Source of the DNA: Closterium sp. Naga37s-1
Taxonomy: Eukaryota; Streptophyta; Zygnematophyceae; Desmidiales; Closteriaceae
Direction: 5' to 3'
DNA: 64,000 nt
Assembly (NCBI GenBank): GCA_947471745.1
Contig: CANJKZ010000772.1
Location: 1,178,001 to 1,242,000 of the forward strand
Shown: positions 9,201 through 17,313 of the stretch, one piece after another
Layout: every line of letters begins with the position of its first letter
Position numbering within the stretch: position 1 is the stretch's first letter
Notes under the pieces: model-generated
Databases searched by the model: none
Seen by the model: only the letters and a program-made list of their open reading frames with translations
Told to the model about the DNA's origin: nothing
Program-made: the position numbers and the translations under genes

Positions 9201-11567
9201 CGGCTCAATCAGCTCAGACTGCGACCCATCTCGTTGCCCCTGCGAGCCAGCACTGTCATAGCTGCACGGAAATCCCTACAAGTCCCCACATGTGCCCTCA
9301 TGGCTATCAGACCACTGTGTGTCTCCCTCCCTGCTTCCCCTCTCCCCTCCCTCTCTGCCTCTCCCCTCCTCTCGTTCCTCCCTGCCTAACCTGCCCTCCT
9401 CTGCGTTTTCACCTGACTCCCCTTCCGTCAGGCCTTCCCTCCCCCTCTGCACTGCTTCCCCACGCCCCCTCTCTGCCTCATTCTCTCTCCTGCCCTCTTT
9501 CTCATCCTCTCTCTCCCCGCCAGCCACGCACAGCCCCTGGGTGTGACCCAGCACCTCCTCACCCTCCCTCGCACCCTCCCTCCTCCCCTGCGCCACCTCC
9601 TCCCTCCCACCCTCTTTCTCATCCTCTCTCTCCCCCCCCGCCACGCACAGCCCCTGGGTGTGACCCAGCACCTCCTCCCCCTCCCTCACCAGCTGAATCA
9701 CCCGCCCAGACAGACCCATGCCCCCCACCCCATCAATCTCCTCATCTCCGCCTCCCCCCTTGCCTCTCTTTCCCCCCTTCTCCCCTTTTTCCCCCGCCTT
9801 CCACCGTTTCCATTCCGCCCCAAACCTGTCTGTACCACTCACGTACCTCCGCTTCCCCCCTCCCCCTCCCCATTTCCCACCCCCTCTGCCTCCTCCCCCC
9901 CATCCCCTCTTCCCCCCATACCCTCCCCCACTCCCCCCCTCGCGCCCGCCCACTTCCTCCTCCCCCACAACTGCCGCCCAAGCTGCACTCTCAAATATCA
10001 CCTCCATCCAAAACGCCTTCTCCTCCTCAGAAAGCTCCGAATCCTGCCGCCCACCTTGGGCGAAAGCACGACCCACCGCCGCCCCATTTTCTTCCTCCTC
10101 ATCACTCCCCTCCTCCTTCCCTCCTGTCTTCCCCTCCTGCAACTGTCGAGCCAAGGTCAAACCCGAAGCTCCCCCATTTCCTTCCTCATCCATCCACTCC
10201 CCCCCACCACTCCTCGCACCCCCCTCATCTCTCCCCGCGCTGTCACCTGCAGCGTCCACGTGTCCATTCCTGATTCGCTCAGAAACCCCCTTGACCTCCC
10301 TGCCAGCAGGAAAATCAGCATCCGCAACGCATGCAGCTCCGCCTTGGTGTGACTGTGGGCCGTGCGAGGCGTTGTGTGAGGCACTGTGTGAGGAGCGGAG
10401 CAAGAACTTAGCTTCGGGAAGGCGAGACCCGTGCTTGAGACAGCTCTCTATCCATGCGAAGTCCACCACTGTCACCTGGAAGTGGCAGGTCATGAAAGCA
10501 GTGCGCATGGGGAAGAAAGAGGAATATCAGGAATGGTACAAGCGGGTTCTAGGAAGTCTTGAAGAGCAAGACCCGTGCTTGAGACAGGTCTCTATCCATG
10601 CAAACTCCACCACTGTCACCTGGCAGTGGCATGATGCGGGAGCAGCACACACACACGGAACCAAGAGGGGATTCAGAACATTAGACTCGCTCAGAAAAGG
10701 AAGGCGCGAGCGCGAGCCGTTCTTGAGACAGCTCTCTATCCACAGAAACCCCATTGCCACCTGGTGGTGACAGGCTGAGAGAGCAGCGCAAACAAGAGAA
10801 ACGAATAGCGGAAAACACGTCCTAGAGGACAATGACTAGAGGGCGATGAACAAGTAATTGACCTCCACACACAATGAGCCAGAGCTCTAAAGACTATGAG
10901 TCACTCACCTCCACTCATCCCCAGAAACAACACCCCAATAACTATGGTAAACGGCTACTCACACCCCAATCACACCCCACTCAACCCCAAGGTAACACTT
11001 CTGGATTTGCTCAATCTAAATCCGACACGTTGATGAAAAAACCAACCACTCACTCCTGGTGGAGGGACTTGCCACGAGGTGGCTTGCTGCAATTTCCGCC
11101 AATCGGCAGCCAGCACGTGCGTGACACGAGGCTCCGTGGGGCCTGCTGCGAATCCCCCCTCTAACTGCACAAGCTTCCGCTTCCACACCTGGCGGAGGGA
11201 AGCCGCGGCATGGAAGGAGAGGGGGGAGACGGAAGCGATGGGGATGGTTGGGGAAGAGTGGGAGAGCGGTTTCTGCCATAAGTTGTCGTGGCTGAATTTC
11301 CCATCACATGAGAGAAATTATTCTGGACTAATCCGTGCGAACTAAATATAATAGATAAGCTGATTCAGAATCTTAGAAGATAAGAGACTCCGCGCACTCC
11401 GTTTCACCTCCCAGCCTAGCACTCCTTTTCGTGACTGTGTCAAGCATGTAGCTTTATGACTCGATGGTAAACAGTCGAAAAATGCCAAGTGTCCAAGCGT
11501 GCAACAGCTTTTTCACCTGGATCCGCGCCTTGTGCACTCCGCCCTCTATGAAGCTCGCATGCACGCC
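3419..11567 (-). CDS. POLL: DNA polymerase lambda (family X), exons with extensive duplicated exon fragments
   Basis: Gap-filling repair polymerase of base-excision repair and end joining, nuclear. Exons by eye (minus): 11567-11517 and 11188-11069 (BRCT start: GVHASFIEGGVHKARIQ, then WKRKLVQLEGGF); 10475-8879 (BRCT end TVVDFAWIESCLKHGSR, about 400-residue acidic/Gly-rich linker, then YLPPDLNKEICRQMNELKNI); 8459-8329 (8-kDa domain LGDEWRWFSYYKA, HhH LPSIGSS); 7879-7817; 7154-6921 (second HhH WGVGPRTARRFY, IPRDEV); 6326-6238 (GGSYRRGK and catalytic GDMDF); 5969-5876; 4639-4553 (VDTYFGLC, third Asp in RIDFK); 4403-4336 (YPFGLIQWTGND); 3876-3810; 3523-3419 (LGLPWLEPHERNL, stop). These sum to 902 codons in frame. 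The first exon is not certain; an ATG at 11754 with a possible donor does not fit the phase. One in-frame TAG sits at 9278-9276 in the linker, so the gene is either spliced there or damaged. Most segments have extra tandem copies, listed separately. Confidence 0.88.
3950..4020 (-). repeat. Decayed copy of the POLL MRLFAEAKGY exon
   Basis: The minus strand reads MRLFAEAKGY, then a stop, then LGDHGLVL, and is about 140 bases upstream (gene sense) of the intact copy at 3876-3810 that reads MRLFAEAKGYRLDDHGLVL. A stop codon replaces Arg in the extra copy. Flanking GTGGGTGG-rich intron sequence is duplicated with it. Confidence 0.85.
4690..5320 (-). repeat. Five extra tandem copies of the POLL VDTYFGLC exon
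   Basis: The plus-strand block GCACAGYCCAAAGTAAG followed by TCCACGCCCTTGCCCTCAC recurs near 4703-4755, 4845-4893, 4967-5000, 5125-5172 and 5284-5316. Each is the complement of the exon piece GEGKGVDTYFGLC. Only the copy at 4639-4553 continues into REQRHRIDFK and a GTAAAG donor. Intron stretches between the copies contain CCTGCC tetranucleotide-like arrays (5222-5282) and a CCCCTGCCCTCTA array (5001-5060). Spacing is irregular, about 110-170 bases. Confidence 0.85.
5430..5770 (-). repeat. Three extra copies of the POLL FLEKLVSCLK exon end
   Basis: The plus-strand signature CGAGTGGTGAGTGCCGACC, followed by ATCAGGTCCTCTG and then GCCCCACGTGCTTCA-like sequence, occurs near 5438-5490, 5560-5625 and 5692-5760. 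These are complements of the end of the exon that is intact at 5969-5876, encoding LVGFLSEDLMVGTHHSQQ followed by a GTGATG donor. Decay increases with distance from the intact copy. A CACAACCTCACAACCC array lies at 5788-5870. Confidence 0.85.
6043..6237 (-). repeat. (GT)n microsatellite starting at a splice donor of POLL
   Basis: About 190 bases of CA dinucleotides (GT on the gene strand), interrupted by CTCACTCA and CAGTCA units. On the minus strand the exon encoding GDMDFIITHPDGA ends ...GCCAG and the intron begins directly with GTGTGTGTG, so the donor dinucleotide is the first unit of the microsatellite. Confidence 0.9.
6385..6496 (-). repeat. Seven 16-bp tandem copies of a POLL splice-donor junction
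   Basis: The plus-strand unit GCACTCACCCCTGGCA repeats seven times with a 16-base period (6385, 6401, 6417, 6433, 6449, 6465, 6481), the last two slightly changed. Its complement TGCCAGGGGTGAGTGC is the end of the helix exon (codons for Pro-Gly) followed by a GTGAGT donor, as seen once at 6767-6777 next to the exon copy reading EEEALPG. Confidence 0.85.
6495..6850 (-). repeat. Two extra copies of the POLL MNKRIPRDEVAAMAALVV segment
   Basis: Near 6765-6850 the minus strand encodes a copy of NKRI..DEVAAMAALVV followed by QEEEALPG and GTGAGT; near 6495-6560 a more decayed copy reads NEVAAGAALVVEEG. The intact version is inside exon 7154-6921 (NKRIPRDEVAAMAALVV). Between them are other duplicated fragments containing AGCTCTGGTGG and AAAGCTACAGCAA (6561-6580 against 6657-6671; 6602-6614 against 6694-6706). 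Confidence 0.75.
7200..7490 (-). repeat. Two extra copies of the POLL ALFGTVWGVGP exon start, one with a tripled FYSAGHR
   Basis: The intact exon starts at 7154 (CTCAG then VRTLALFGTVWGVGP). A second copy near 7310-7200 reads VLTLAQFGTVWGVGPLSARRF with its own GCAG acceptor. A third near 7487-7330 reads VRTLALFGTVWGVGPRAARR followed by FYSAGHR three times in a row (21-base units, plus-strand GGTGGCCTGCGGAGTAGAAGC). Only the 7154 copy continues into LTPTQRIALRFHEDM. Confidence 0.85.
8105..8290 (-). repeat. Two extra copies of the POLL first HhH segment
   Basis: Near 8165-8110 the minus strand reads RSVQQVQRLPAIGSSLQGK and near 8283-8226 a frame-broken version of the same. The intact segment in exon 8459-8329 is RSAQQVQGLPSIGSSLEGK. 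All three are followed by the same donor-like GTGAGTG/GTGAGTAC, so splice donors are duplicated as well. Confidence 0.85.
8515..8710 (-). repeat. Two extra copies of the POLL LGDEWRWFSYYKA segment
   Basis: Copies near 8706-8641 and 8590-8525 read GLGDEWRWFSYYKARSVLEKL and GLGDEWRWFSYYKALSVLENL before losing homology. The complete copy is exon 8459-8329. The 8706 copy has a CCCCCCCCCAG acceptor and is in phase with the preceding exon end at 8879, so exon skipping or mutually exclusive use is formally possible, but only the 8459 copy continues into the HhH and a good donor. Confidence 0.85.
9510..9695 (-). repeat. Duplicated block of about 25 residues in the POLL linker
   Basis: The linker frame encodes EGEEVLGHTQGLCVAGGERE followed by DEKEG twice, with about 120 bases between copy starts. 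On the plus strand the shared text includes CCACGCACAGCCCCTGGG followed by TGTGACCCAGCACCTCCTC. It is an in-frame tandem duplication inside coding sequence. Confidence 0.85.
10555..10780 (-). repeat. Two extra copies of the POLL BRCT C-terminal exon start
   Basis: Upstream (gene sense) of exon start 10475 (acceptor CTTCCAG, then VTVVDFAWIESCLKHGSR) are a copy near 10612-10560 reading VTVVEFAWIETCLKHGS with a CTGCCAG acceptor, and a copy near 10768-10715 reading VAMGFLWIESCLKNGSR with an ACCACCAG acceptor. Divergence grows with distance. Confidence 0.85.
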
Positions 11568-12457
11568 CTGAAACATGAGGTTGAGAACACGAGACGAAGC
11601 GAAGCAGCTGGGGTCAACGCCGGGTAACGGGTATAAGCTCGCGACAACGAATTCGATTGACTGGAGAAGGTCAACGGAAGCCGTGGATTATGTGAGAAAG
11701 AACGTGGGATTTGGATAAGTGACCTTGGGAAGGAATTGCTGTTGTTGGCGTCATGGTGACGAGGGAAACCCTCTGCAAACTATCCCATTACACGCACTTG
11801 TACTACAAGCAGTGTCTAGTTCTAAAATATATATAGAAAATCACGAGCCACTGCTGGTTTGAGCCCTTGGGGAAGGGGAAACAAGTTTTATTCTCTCTTT
11901 ACGTTTAAAATTTTATCTCCATATATTTTTATTCTGAGTAATTACTTTGGGAATTATATAGCACAAATGTTTTTCATCTTTGCATTGTTCGCTCATACCA
12001 AAATGAAATATTTTCCGATGTTTACTCTTGGATCGAGCGTCCACGTTGTAGGGTGTAGACGATAGCGTGCCCGAGCGTTATTGGGTGCAAACCTGACACC
12101 AAACTGCCTAGGGTAATATCATTCGGATGGTGGGAAGTGCTCAACTCTGATATTATATGGCAGGCGGTGGGCTCGCCATGTCAGCTTGCCTGGCAAGGTG
12201 GTCTATGTGGCAAATGTATTCCACGTCATAGCTATTCTGCCCTGAACCTCTCCACGTCCCCAGATCATCATTCACCTATCCCGCCTTTCTAGCCCATCAT
12301 CTCTCGCCGGCTCTTCCACCACTCCTTCGCCAATACCCCCAGCTTCCACCATCTCCTGTCAATTGACCTCATCACAGTTCATCATCCGTTTGTGCGGTCT
12401 TTCACTCACAGCTCCAGACCTTTCCTCGTCCTAATTTGTTCAGTTTTCTAGCCAACC
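11568..12457. promoter_or_regulatory. Head-to-head region between POLL (-) and CP12 (+)
   Basis: About 0.9 kb with no exon I can support apart from a possible POLL first exon near 11754-11724. It must contain the CP12 promoter and 5' UTR and probably the POLL promoter. AT-rich sequence occurs at 11826-11960; a TATA-like TATTATATGG lies near 12150 and ACGT cores (CCACGTCA near 12221, CCACGTCC near 12251) are of the kind found in light-regulated plant promoters. No experimental start site can be inferred. Confidence 0.4.
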
Positions 12458-12817
12458 ATGGCCTCCCTCGCCTTCGTTGTTGCCCCCACCGCCCCTTGCG
12501 GCCTGAGGCGGTCAACTGCCTTCTCTCAGTCCGTGAAGAGCGCCGTGACCGTGCGCGCTACTCCTGCCCGGTCATTGAAGGTGTTCGCTAGCTCGCAACC
12601 TGAGCTTGACAAGGTCATTGAGGAGAAGATTCAGGAAGCCAAGAACGTCTGCGCTGACCCGAACTCGGGATCTGCGGAGTGTGCTGTGGCGTGGGACGAG
12701 GTTGAGGAGATCTCTGCCGCTATTTCGCACAAGGAGGCCCAGAAGTCTTCCGACCCCCTGGAGCAGTACTGCGACGAGAACCCTGATGCTGACGAGTGCC
12801 GCATCTACTCCGACTAG
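12458..12817 (+). CDS. CP12: Calvin-cycle regulatory protein CP12, chloroplast precursor
   Basis: CP12 is a small redox-switched linker that binds GAPDH and phosphoribulokinase in the dark and shuts down the Calvin cycle in the stroma. The 119-residue intronless ORF has a Ser/Ala/Arg-rich N-terminus typical of a transit peptide (to about residue 45), then the mature domain. Diagnostic parts are the central AWDEVEE motif (78-84), the N-terminal cysteine pair C65/C75 (VCADPNSGSAEC) and the C-terminal pair C105/C114 (YCDENPDADEC) ending RIYSD. Both pairs needed for the disulfide switch are present. The ATG is in good context (CAACCATGG). It lies head to head with POLL; the 3' end faces MBD4L. 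Confidence 0.96.
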   Translation: MASLAFVVAPTAPCGLRRSTAFSQSVKSAVTVRATPARSLKVFASSQPELDKVIEEKIQEAKNVCADPNSGSAECAVAWDEVEEISAAISHKEAQKSSDPLEQYCDENPDADECRIYSD

Positions 12818-13160
12818 ATGTATTTAAATTGAGTACGGGTTTCCCTGTGTTTATTCTTAACTAAAGTGGAACAACCTTCGCAATATCTTTTTTCCATCCC
12901 GCACTTGTCTCACCGAAGGAGTTTTGACATTGATAGGTGGCAGCCACACTTACCTCCTTGCGGCAGCCTTGACATTGCTAGATGTCCGCTACATGTCAGA
13001 ATGCGACAGTTGTGTCAATTCCTACAGGTGGAGTAGGCTTTCGAAAGAAGCAAGGCAGATTATAATGAGATATGTACAAAAGTTTAACAATATTCACAAA
13101 CACAACTACCAGCACTCGTAGCTGAACTAATTACAGCAAATGAACATGTTTTAATATTCA
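12818..13160. other. Convergent 3' flanks of CP12 and MBD4L
   Basis: About 340 bases, AT-rich, with no gene recognised. It should contain both 3' UTRs and poly(A) signals. Confidence 0.5.
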
Positions 13161-15536
13161 CTATTCACGGCACAGTGCCCACCTCTGATACTTCACGAGG
13201 CTGCTGTCTGATGGATGTACTGACTGGAGTTGGCCCTCAACGAAGATCGCATATGCATCTGCAACGTACCTGGTGAGTACGGCAGTGTCAGTCAGGTTGA
13301 GAAAACGGTGAATCAAATTAGATAAGGCAACCCACATACGTACCTGCCAACTCCTGGGAGGTCAGTTATCTGAGCCCAGTTTCCTGATGAGAATTCTCGG
13401 GTGAAAATGAGCAAGTTCTTTGCCCAGCTCTCATGAAAGCCTGCACTGCATACTATCTGTTGCAGTGTTCGGATGTCAGAAGATAAGACGTCATTTGCTG
13501 AGGGAAGATTTTGAAACAACCTCCTTACTCCAAGCCGCACCTGCCATGATATCCCACAGTGTTAGTTGCCATGCTATGACATTGACCAAAACGGACTGAC
13601 AAACGCAGAACATACCATGTGAGAAGGATGACCTTCCAGAAGCATCGATGCAACCAAGAGCTTCCAGGGATCATGAGTGAGCCCCTCTTGGATAAGGTTG
13701 TAAGGAGAAGCACCGGGATTTTCCGGAGTCCTAACCATTCCACGTGGAAGCTTCATGTGACGACGAAGTGCAAGGTCAGAGGTTGTGTTGTTCTCCACCT
13801 TCCCTGCTTTAGGTGGAGATTCATCAGTGCCAGGACTTGCTTGGCAGCGCCCTTCAGAACAGTCACTAGACGAACTAGATGTCTTGAAAGAGGACCCTGA
13901 CCCAGCAATCTCAGGTACGCACAGTCTCAATGCTGCTGCAACAGCAGCTGCAACTTTCTTGTCTGAGCGCATCCTGTCATGAGTACCCAGAGCAGCGAGT
14001 CTGCTGGTCGAAGGACCAGCACATACACTGTACGGCTCTGCTTTCAACATGCGCGGTGTCCCAGGACTTGTTGATGCCTTCCTGACTTCAAAAAGTCGCA
14101 CCTGTACATCTTGTGAGAAGGACGAAGTTGCGTCATCCTCCTTGCTGCTACCAGGTCGAAGTGTCTCCAGCTTCTCAATGGAGACTTCACTTGCACAATG
14201 CTCATCAGACTCCAAACCAGCAGCTGATACACTCATTCTATGTTGATTAATTACAGGAGGCTCAGCTGCTGTTCGCGGAAGAACACATGGGCTGACTGCC
14301 TTGCATGGGGAAGATGGCTCAATTAGCAGGCTGAAATCAATGCCCGAATCACTCCTTGATGGAATGCCTTTGCGAGAAAGCTTTCGCCGAACTGGAGTGT
14401 GCGGAACAGACGCCGAGCGAGGGGAGATCGAATCTTGCAGTCTTCCAACAGAAAAAAAGCGCTCATTAGCAGGTGAATTGCTCACATCTCCCCCCATGGC
14501 ATATTGAAATGCGTCTGCTGACCCGGAAAGCCTCAGTCCCGGCTTCGGTTGCCCACCCTTATGTCCGATGTTTGAACGGCAACCCAGAGTGCTATCCTGC
14601 ATCTGGTATGTAAAGCTCCTGGACCCACGAATCCCAGGAAATGGCAAATGGCTGTCATGCAGGAACGTTGGTTGCTGCTCCTCATCAACAGAGTATCTAG
14701 GCAGCTTGTGCCTTAATGGAAGTTCCAAGTTCTCTTCAACTTGATGTGGCACAGCATGCACATCCTGCAGGAAAAAAAGAGAGGATATGAGATGCTGTAA
14801 GAAAAATAATCCAAACGGCAGGCATATCATGAAGTCAAGTCGTACCGTCACTTTTTCTCTTCGAGCAAAGGCTTGTGAATGGCACTCTTGAAGAACGTCC
14901 TTGGATCTAGCTGCTGAAGAATCGCGCTTGAAAGCCGACCTGCTCTTCCGAGGGGTCCATGGCAGCTCAGCGGGAGATAAGTGTTCGTCTTTCTCGTCAG
15001 AACTATTAACGGCTGGTTGATCATCTGATGCAGGGAGTCTCGGATCTTGAGAGGTCCCAGAGTTTTGCTGCTGTGGAGGTGTTGGCACATCACTTGAATC
15101 CGATGGCGAATGGGAATGCGAATCCTCCTCCTCCTCTTCCTGAAAGTGAGAAATAATGTAGTAGGTTAGTATGATAGCTGAGTCAAGGGGTGCCTCGAAC
15201 GCATCCAGAAATAGCACCAAAGGCACGACCTTCTTTAGGATAGCGCACAAGCCGAGAGCGCCTTCATATGCTTCATCATCTTGAGGAATGCCTGCCAGCG
15301 AAAAAGAGTCAGTGAGAACGTGGATTCTAAAAATAAGACGGTCAAGTCTCACCATCACCCACTCGATGAAGCTCTTCCGATGTGAGACACCCCAGGAGTA
15401 GAGTCGTCATCAGCATGCGAGGAGCCACTAATGTGAAGGTCTTCAATTCCCTTACCAAACTCGAATCCACTGGTTCCCTCCCTGCACGACACGGCAAGAA
15501 ATACTCGGTTACATCACCTACGGCAAGTCCGACCAT
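13161..15536 (-). CDS. MBD4L: MBD4-like HhH-GPD DNA glycosylase
   Basis: Base-excision repair glycosylase of the MBD4 type, expected to remove T or U from G mismatches in the nucleus; plant versions lack the methyl-CpG binding domain. Exon chain by eye: 15536-15353, 15291-14846, 14764-13616, 13540-13344, 13269-13161, summing to 695 codons in frame. The C-terminal domain is the evidence: SPYNLIQEGLTHDPWKLLVA, then RRLFQNLPSANDVL, the hairpin DLPGVGRY, and ADAYAIFVEG..SVHPSDSSLVKYQRW, which aligns with the MBD4 catalytic region; the Asp of ADAY is the expected catalytic residue. The central 400 residues are low-complexity Ser/Pro/Glu-rich. The first exon (FPRMVGLAVGDVTEYFLPC...) has no domain I know and the start codon is uncertain. 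The Arg-Thr that usually follows Leu-Asn in the first helix reads LLEGHPSHM here. Confidence 0.85.
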
Positions 15537-17313
15537 GCGCGGGAACCGCAAGCACAGTAGAGACAAATGAGAAATAACCTGGGCTGGTTTTTCCCTCGTC
15601 TCTGTCTTCCGTCCTTGCTTCTTCTCTGAACACATTTGTTGCAAGGACACACATCATCACACCTGGCCACAACGAATACACGAAAGAAACATTACGTCAT
15701 GAAATTGGTTATAGGCTAGGAAGCAATACTAAGCTAATCAAACATGGTGGATCCCGTGGAGCCCAAAGCAACGAGGCATAGTGAGTTTTTCTGGATATGT
15801 TAATTTACCTTGGACATCGCCAGGTCCCCCTTTTGGCTGCCATAGATGCTGCTGCTATAAACGACAGGTTTTTGTGGAGCTTTGTGAGGATGCACCTATG
15901 GCACCACGGGCCATGTTTAGCTCCACCTTCACCTTGCGACGCTCCACATGGAATTAGCTCAGCGGTTGGTCTCTTTTGCCGGCAACAATGACAATGCCTT
16001 CCCAGGCCCCTAGGAGCAGCATGCCTCACCATATCCACCTATCTTATCGTATTTCTACAACAAAGGCACGCGAAACGTGGTTAACGCAAATGACGGAGCC
16101 TGGAATTCGAGAAGAAGTGAAAGCACTACTATCACACTGATGCGCGGCAACGTCCCAATAACGGTCAGTGTCTATCAAATTAAACCAGTCTACACTGGAA
16201 ACATGGAACCTAGCCAGCTCTGAACACCCTGGTTAGAGGGTGTGCCTGGTCCATAGATCAGGCTGACCATTGAACTGGATAAAGAAGCCCACCTACAACA
16301 CACCTCCAGCACTTCCTGAAAGAACAAACCAGGGCTTCATGAGCAAAAGCCATGTGTCATCCTTCAGATGATGGAGAAAGGCAGCAACCGCCTTCGTTTC
16401 CGTCCGCGGAGTAGACCATCGTCTCGAGAGGATTCCTCAGCTCACCTCTTCCTGAACCGAGTGCTAACATCGCAGTGCCTTGAACAGCTGGCTGTGGGCA
16501 AAACCTGGGTTTGGTCTGCCTTCATCAGCCTCGGAGAGCACGTGGCCCGCCTTGGTGCACTTTGGTTGTGCTGGGCTGCCCGTCAAGGCAAAGATACCTG
16601 CGCTGAGAGATGGCATTGGTTGGGGTTAGTCAAATTCTCTCAGTCTCGTTGAAACCATACCTCATTTTGAAGCTGGGCATCAATCTAGGCCAATCCGAGA
16701 AGTTGAAATCCTCAAGGCCTGGAAAACAACACCCAATCAAATAGCCTCTCTGGTATGGCAGTGGCATGAGCTTGGCGAAGCTGAGACAGTGACGAGAATT
16801 TGGCCTCAACCTCGCCCTTCCGAGCCCAGTTCTCCGCTTTGGCATGTCGGCCCAAGCAAACTGGTCGGATGCGTGTGAACCAGCGTCGCCACGTCAGTCA
16901 GAAGCTTTTCTTGTGTGAGGTGACGTCAAGGCATGGCGGAGCTGCCCCTCTGACTGGCCACCAGCATGTTGATCTGCCTGGAAGTGTCACCATCGTTTTT
17001 GGAACATCCACCAACTTTCACCCTCCATGGCATGGATGGATGCAAGAACAGCATTCCTTACATGTATCTCTGTAGTGTTCGTATACATGGGATTCAAGCA
17101 ACACAAAGCAGAGAGGTCCCATTGCTGTGGCGTTCACGGAATATCCCCCGACACATAGTAACCCAGAGTCGGCTAGGTTTCCTTTTTATGGTGGCGTGAG
17201 CGACTCTTTCGTCTAGTGCGTATCCGTCTGTCGGTTCATTCCCCATGACCAACCCTTGACGGAATGCGAAGCGCGTCGTTGCAATTCTTGGTTCAGGCAC
17301 ATTACGGATCCTG
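15537..17313. other. Intergenic region between MBD4L and Nit1 (divergent)
   Basis: I recognise no gene in about 1.8 kb. Several short open frames (for example 16368-16652) lack recognisable domains. The interval should contain the 5' UTR and promoter of MBD4L (minus) and of Nit1 (plus). A small unrecognised gene cannot be ruled out. Confidence 0.4.

Noticed and set aside
9292..10770. Plus-strand Pro/Ser-rich frames of up to 425 codons
   Set aside because: Antisense of the polymerase lambda acidic/Gly-rich linker exon, which is supported by BRCT homology and frame continuity on the minus strand.
11724..11754. First exon of polymerase lambda (MTPTTAIPSQ)
   Set aside because: ATG context and a GT donor are plausible, but the phase does not fit the next BRCT exon, so I left it out of the gene model.
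16368..16652. 94-codon plus-strand ORF between MBD4L and Nit1
   Set aside because: No homology recognised and no splice or codon signal; consistent with chance.
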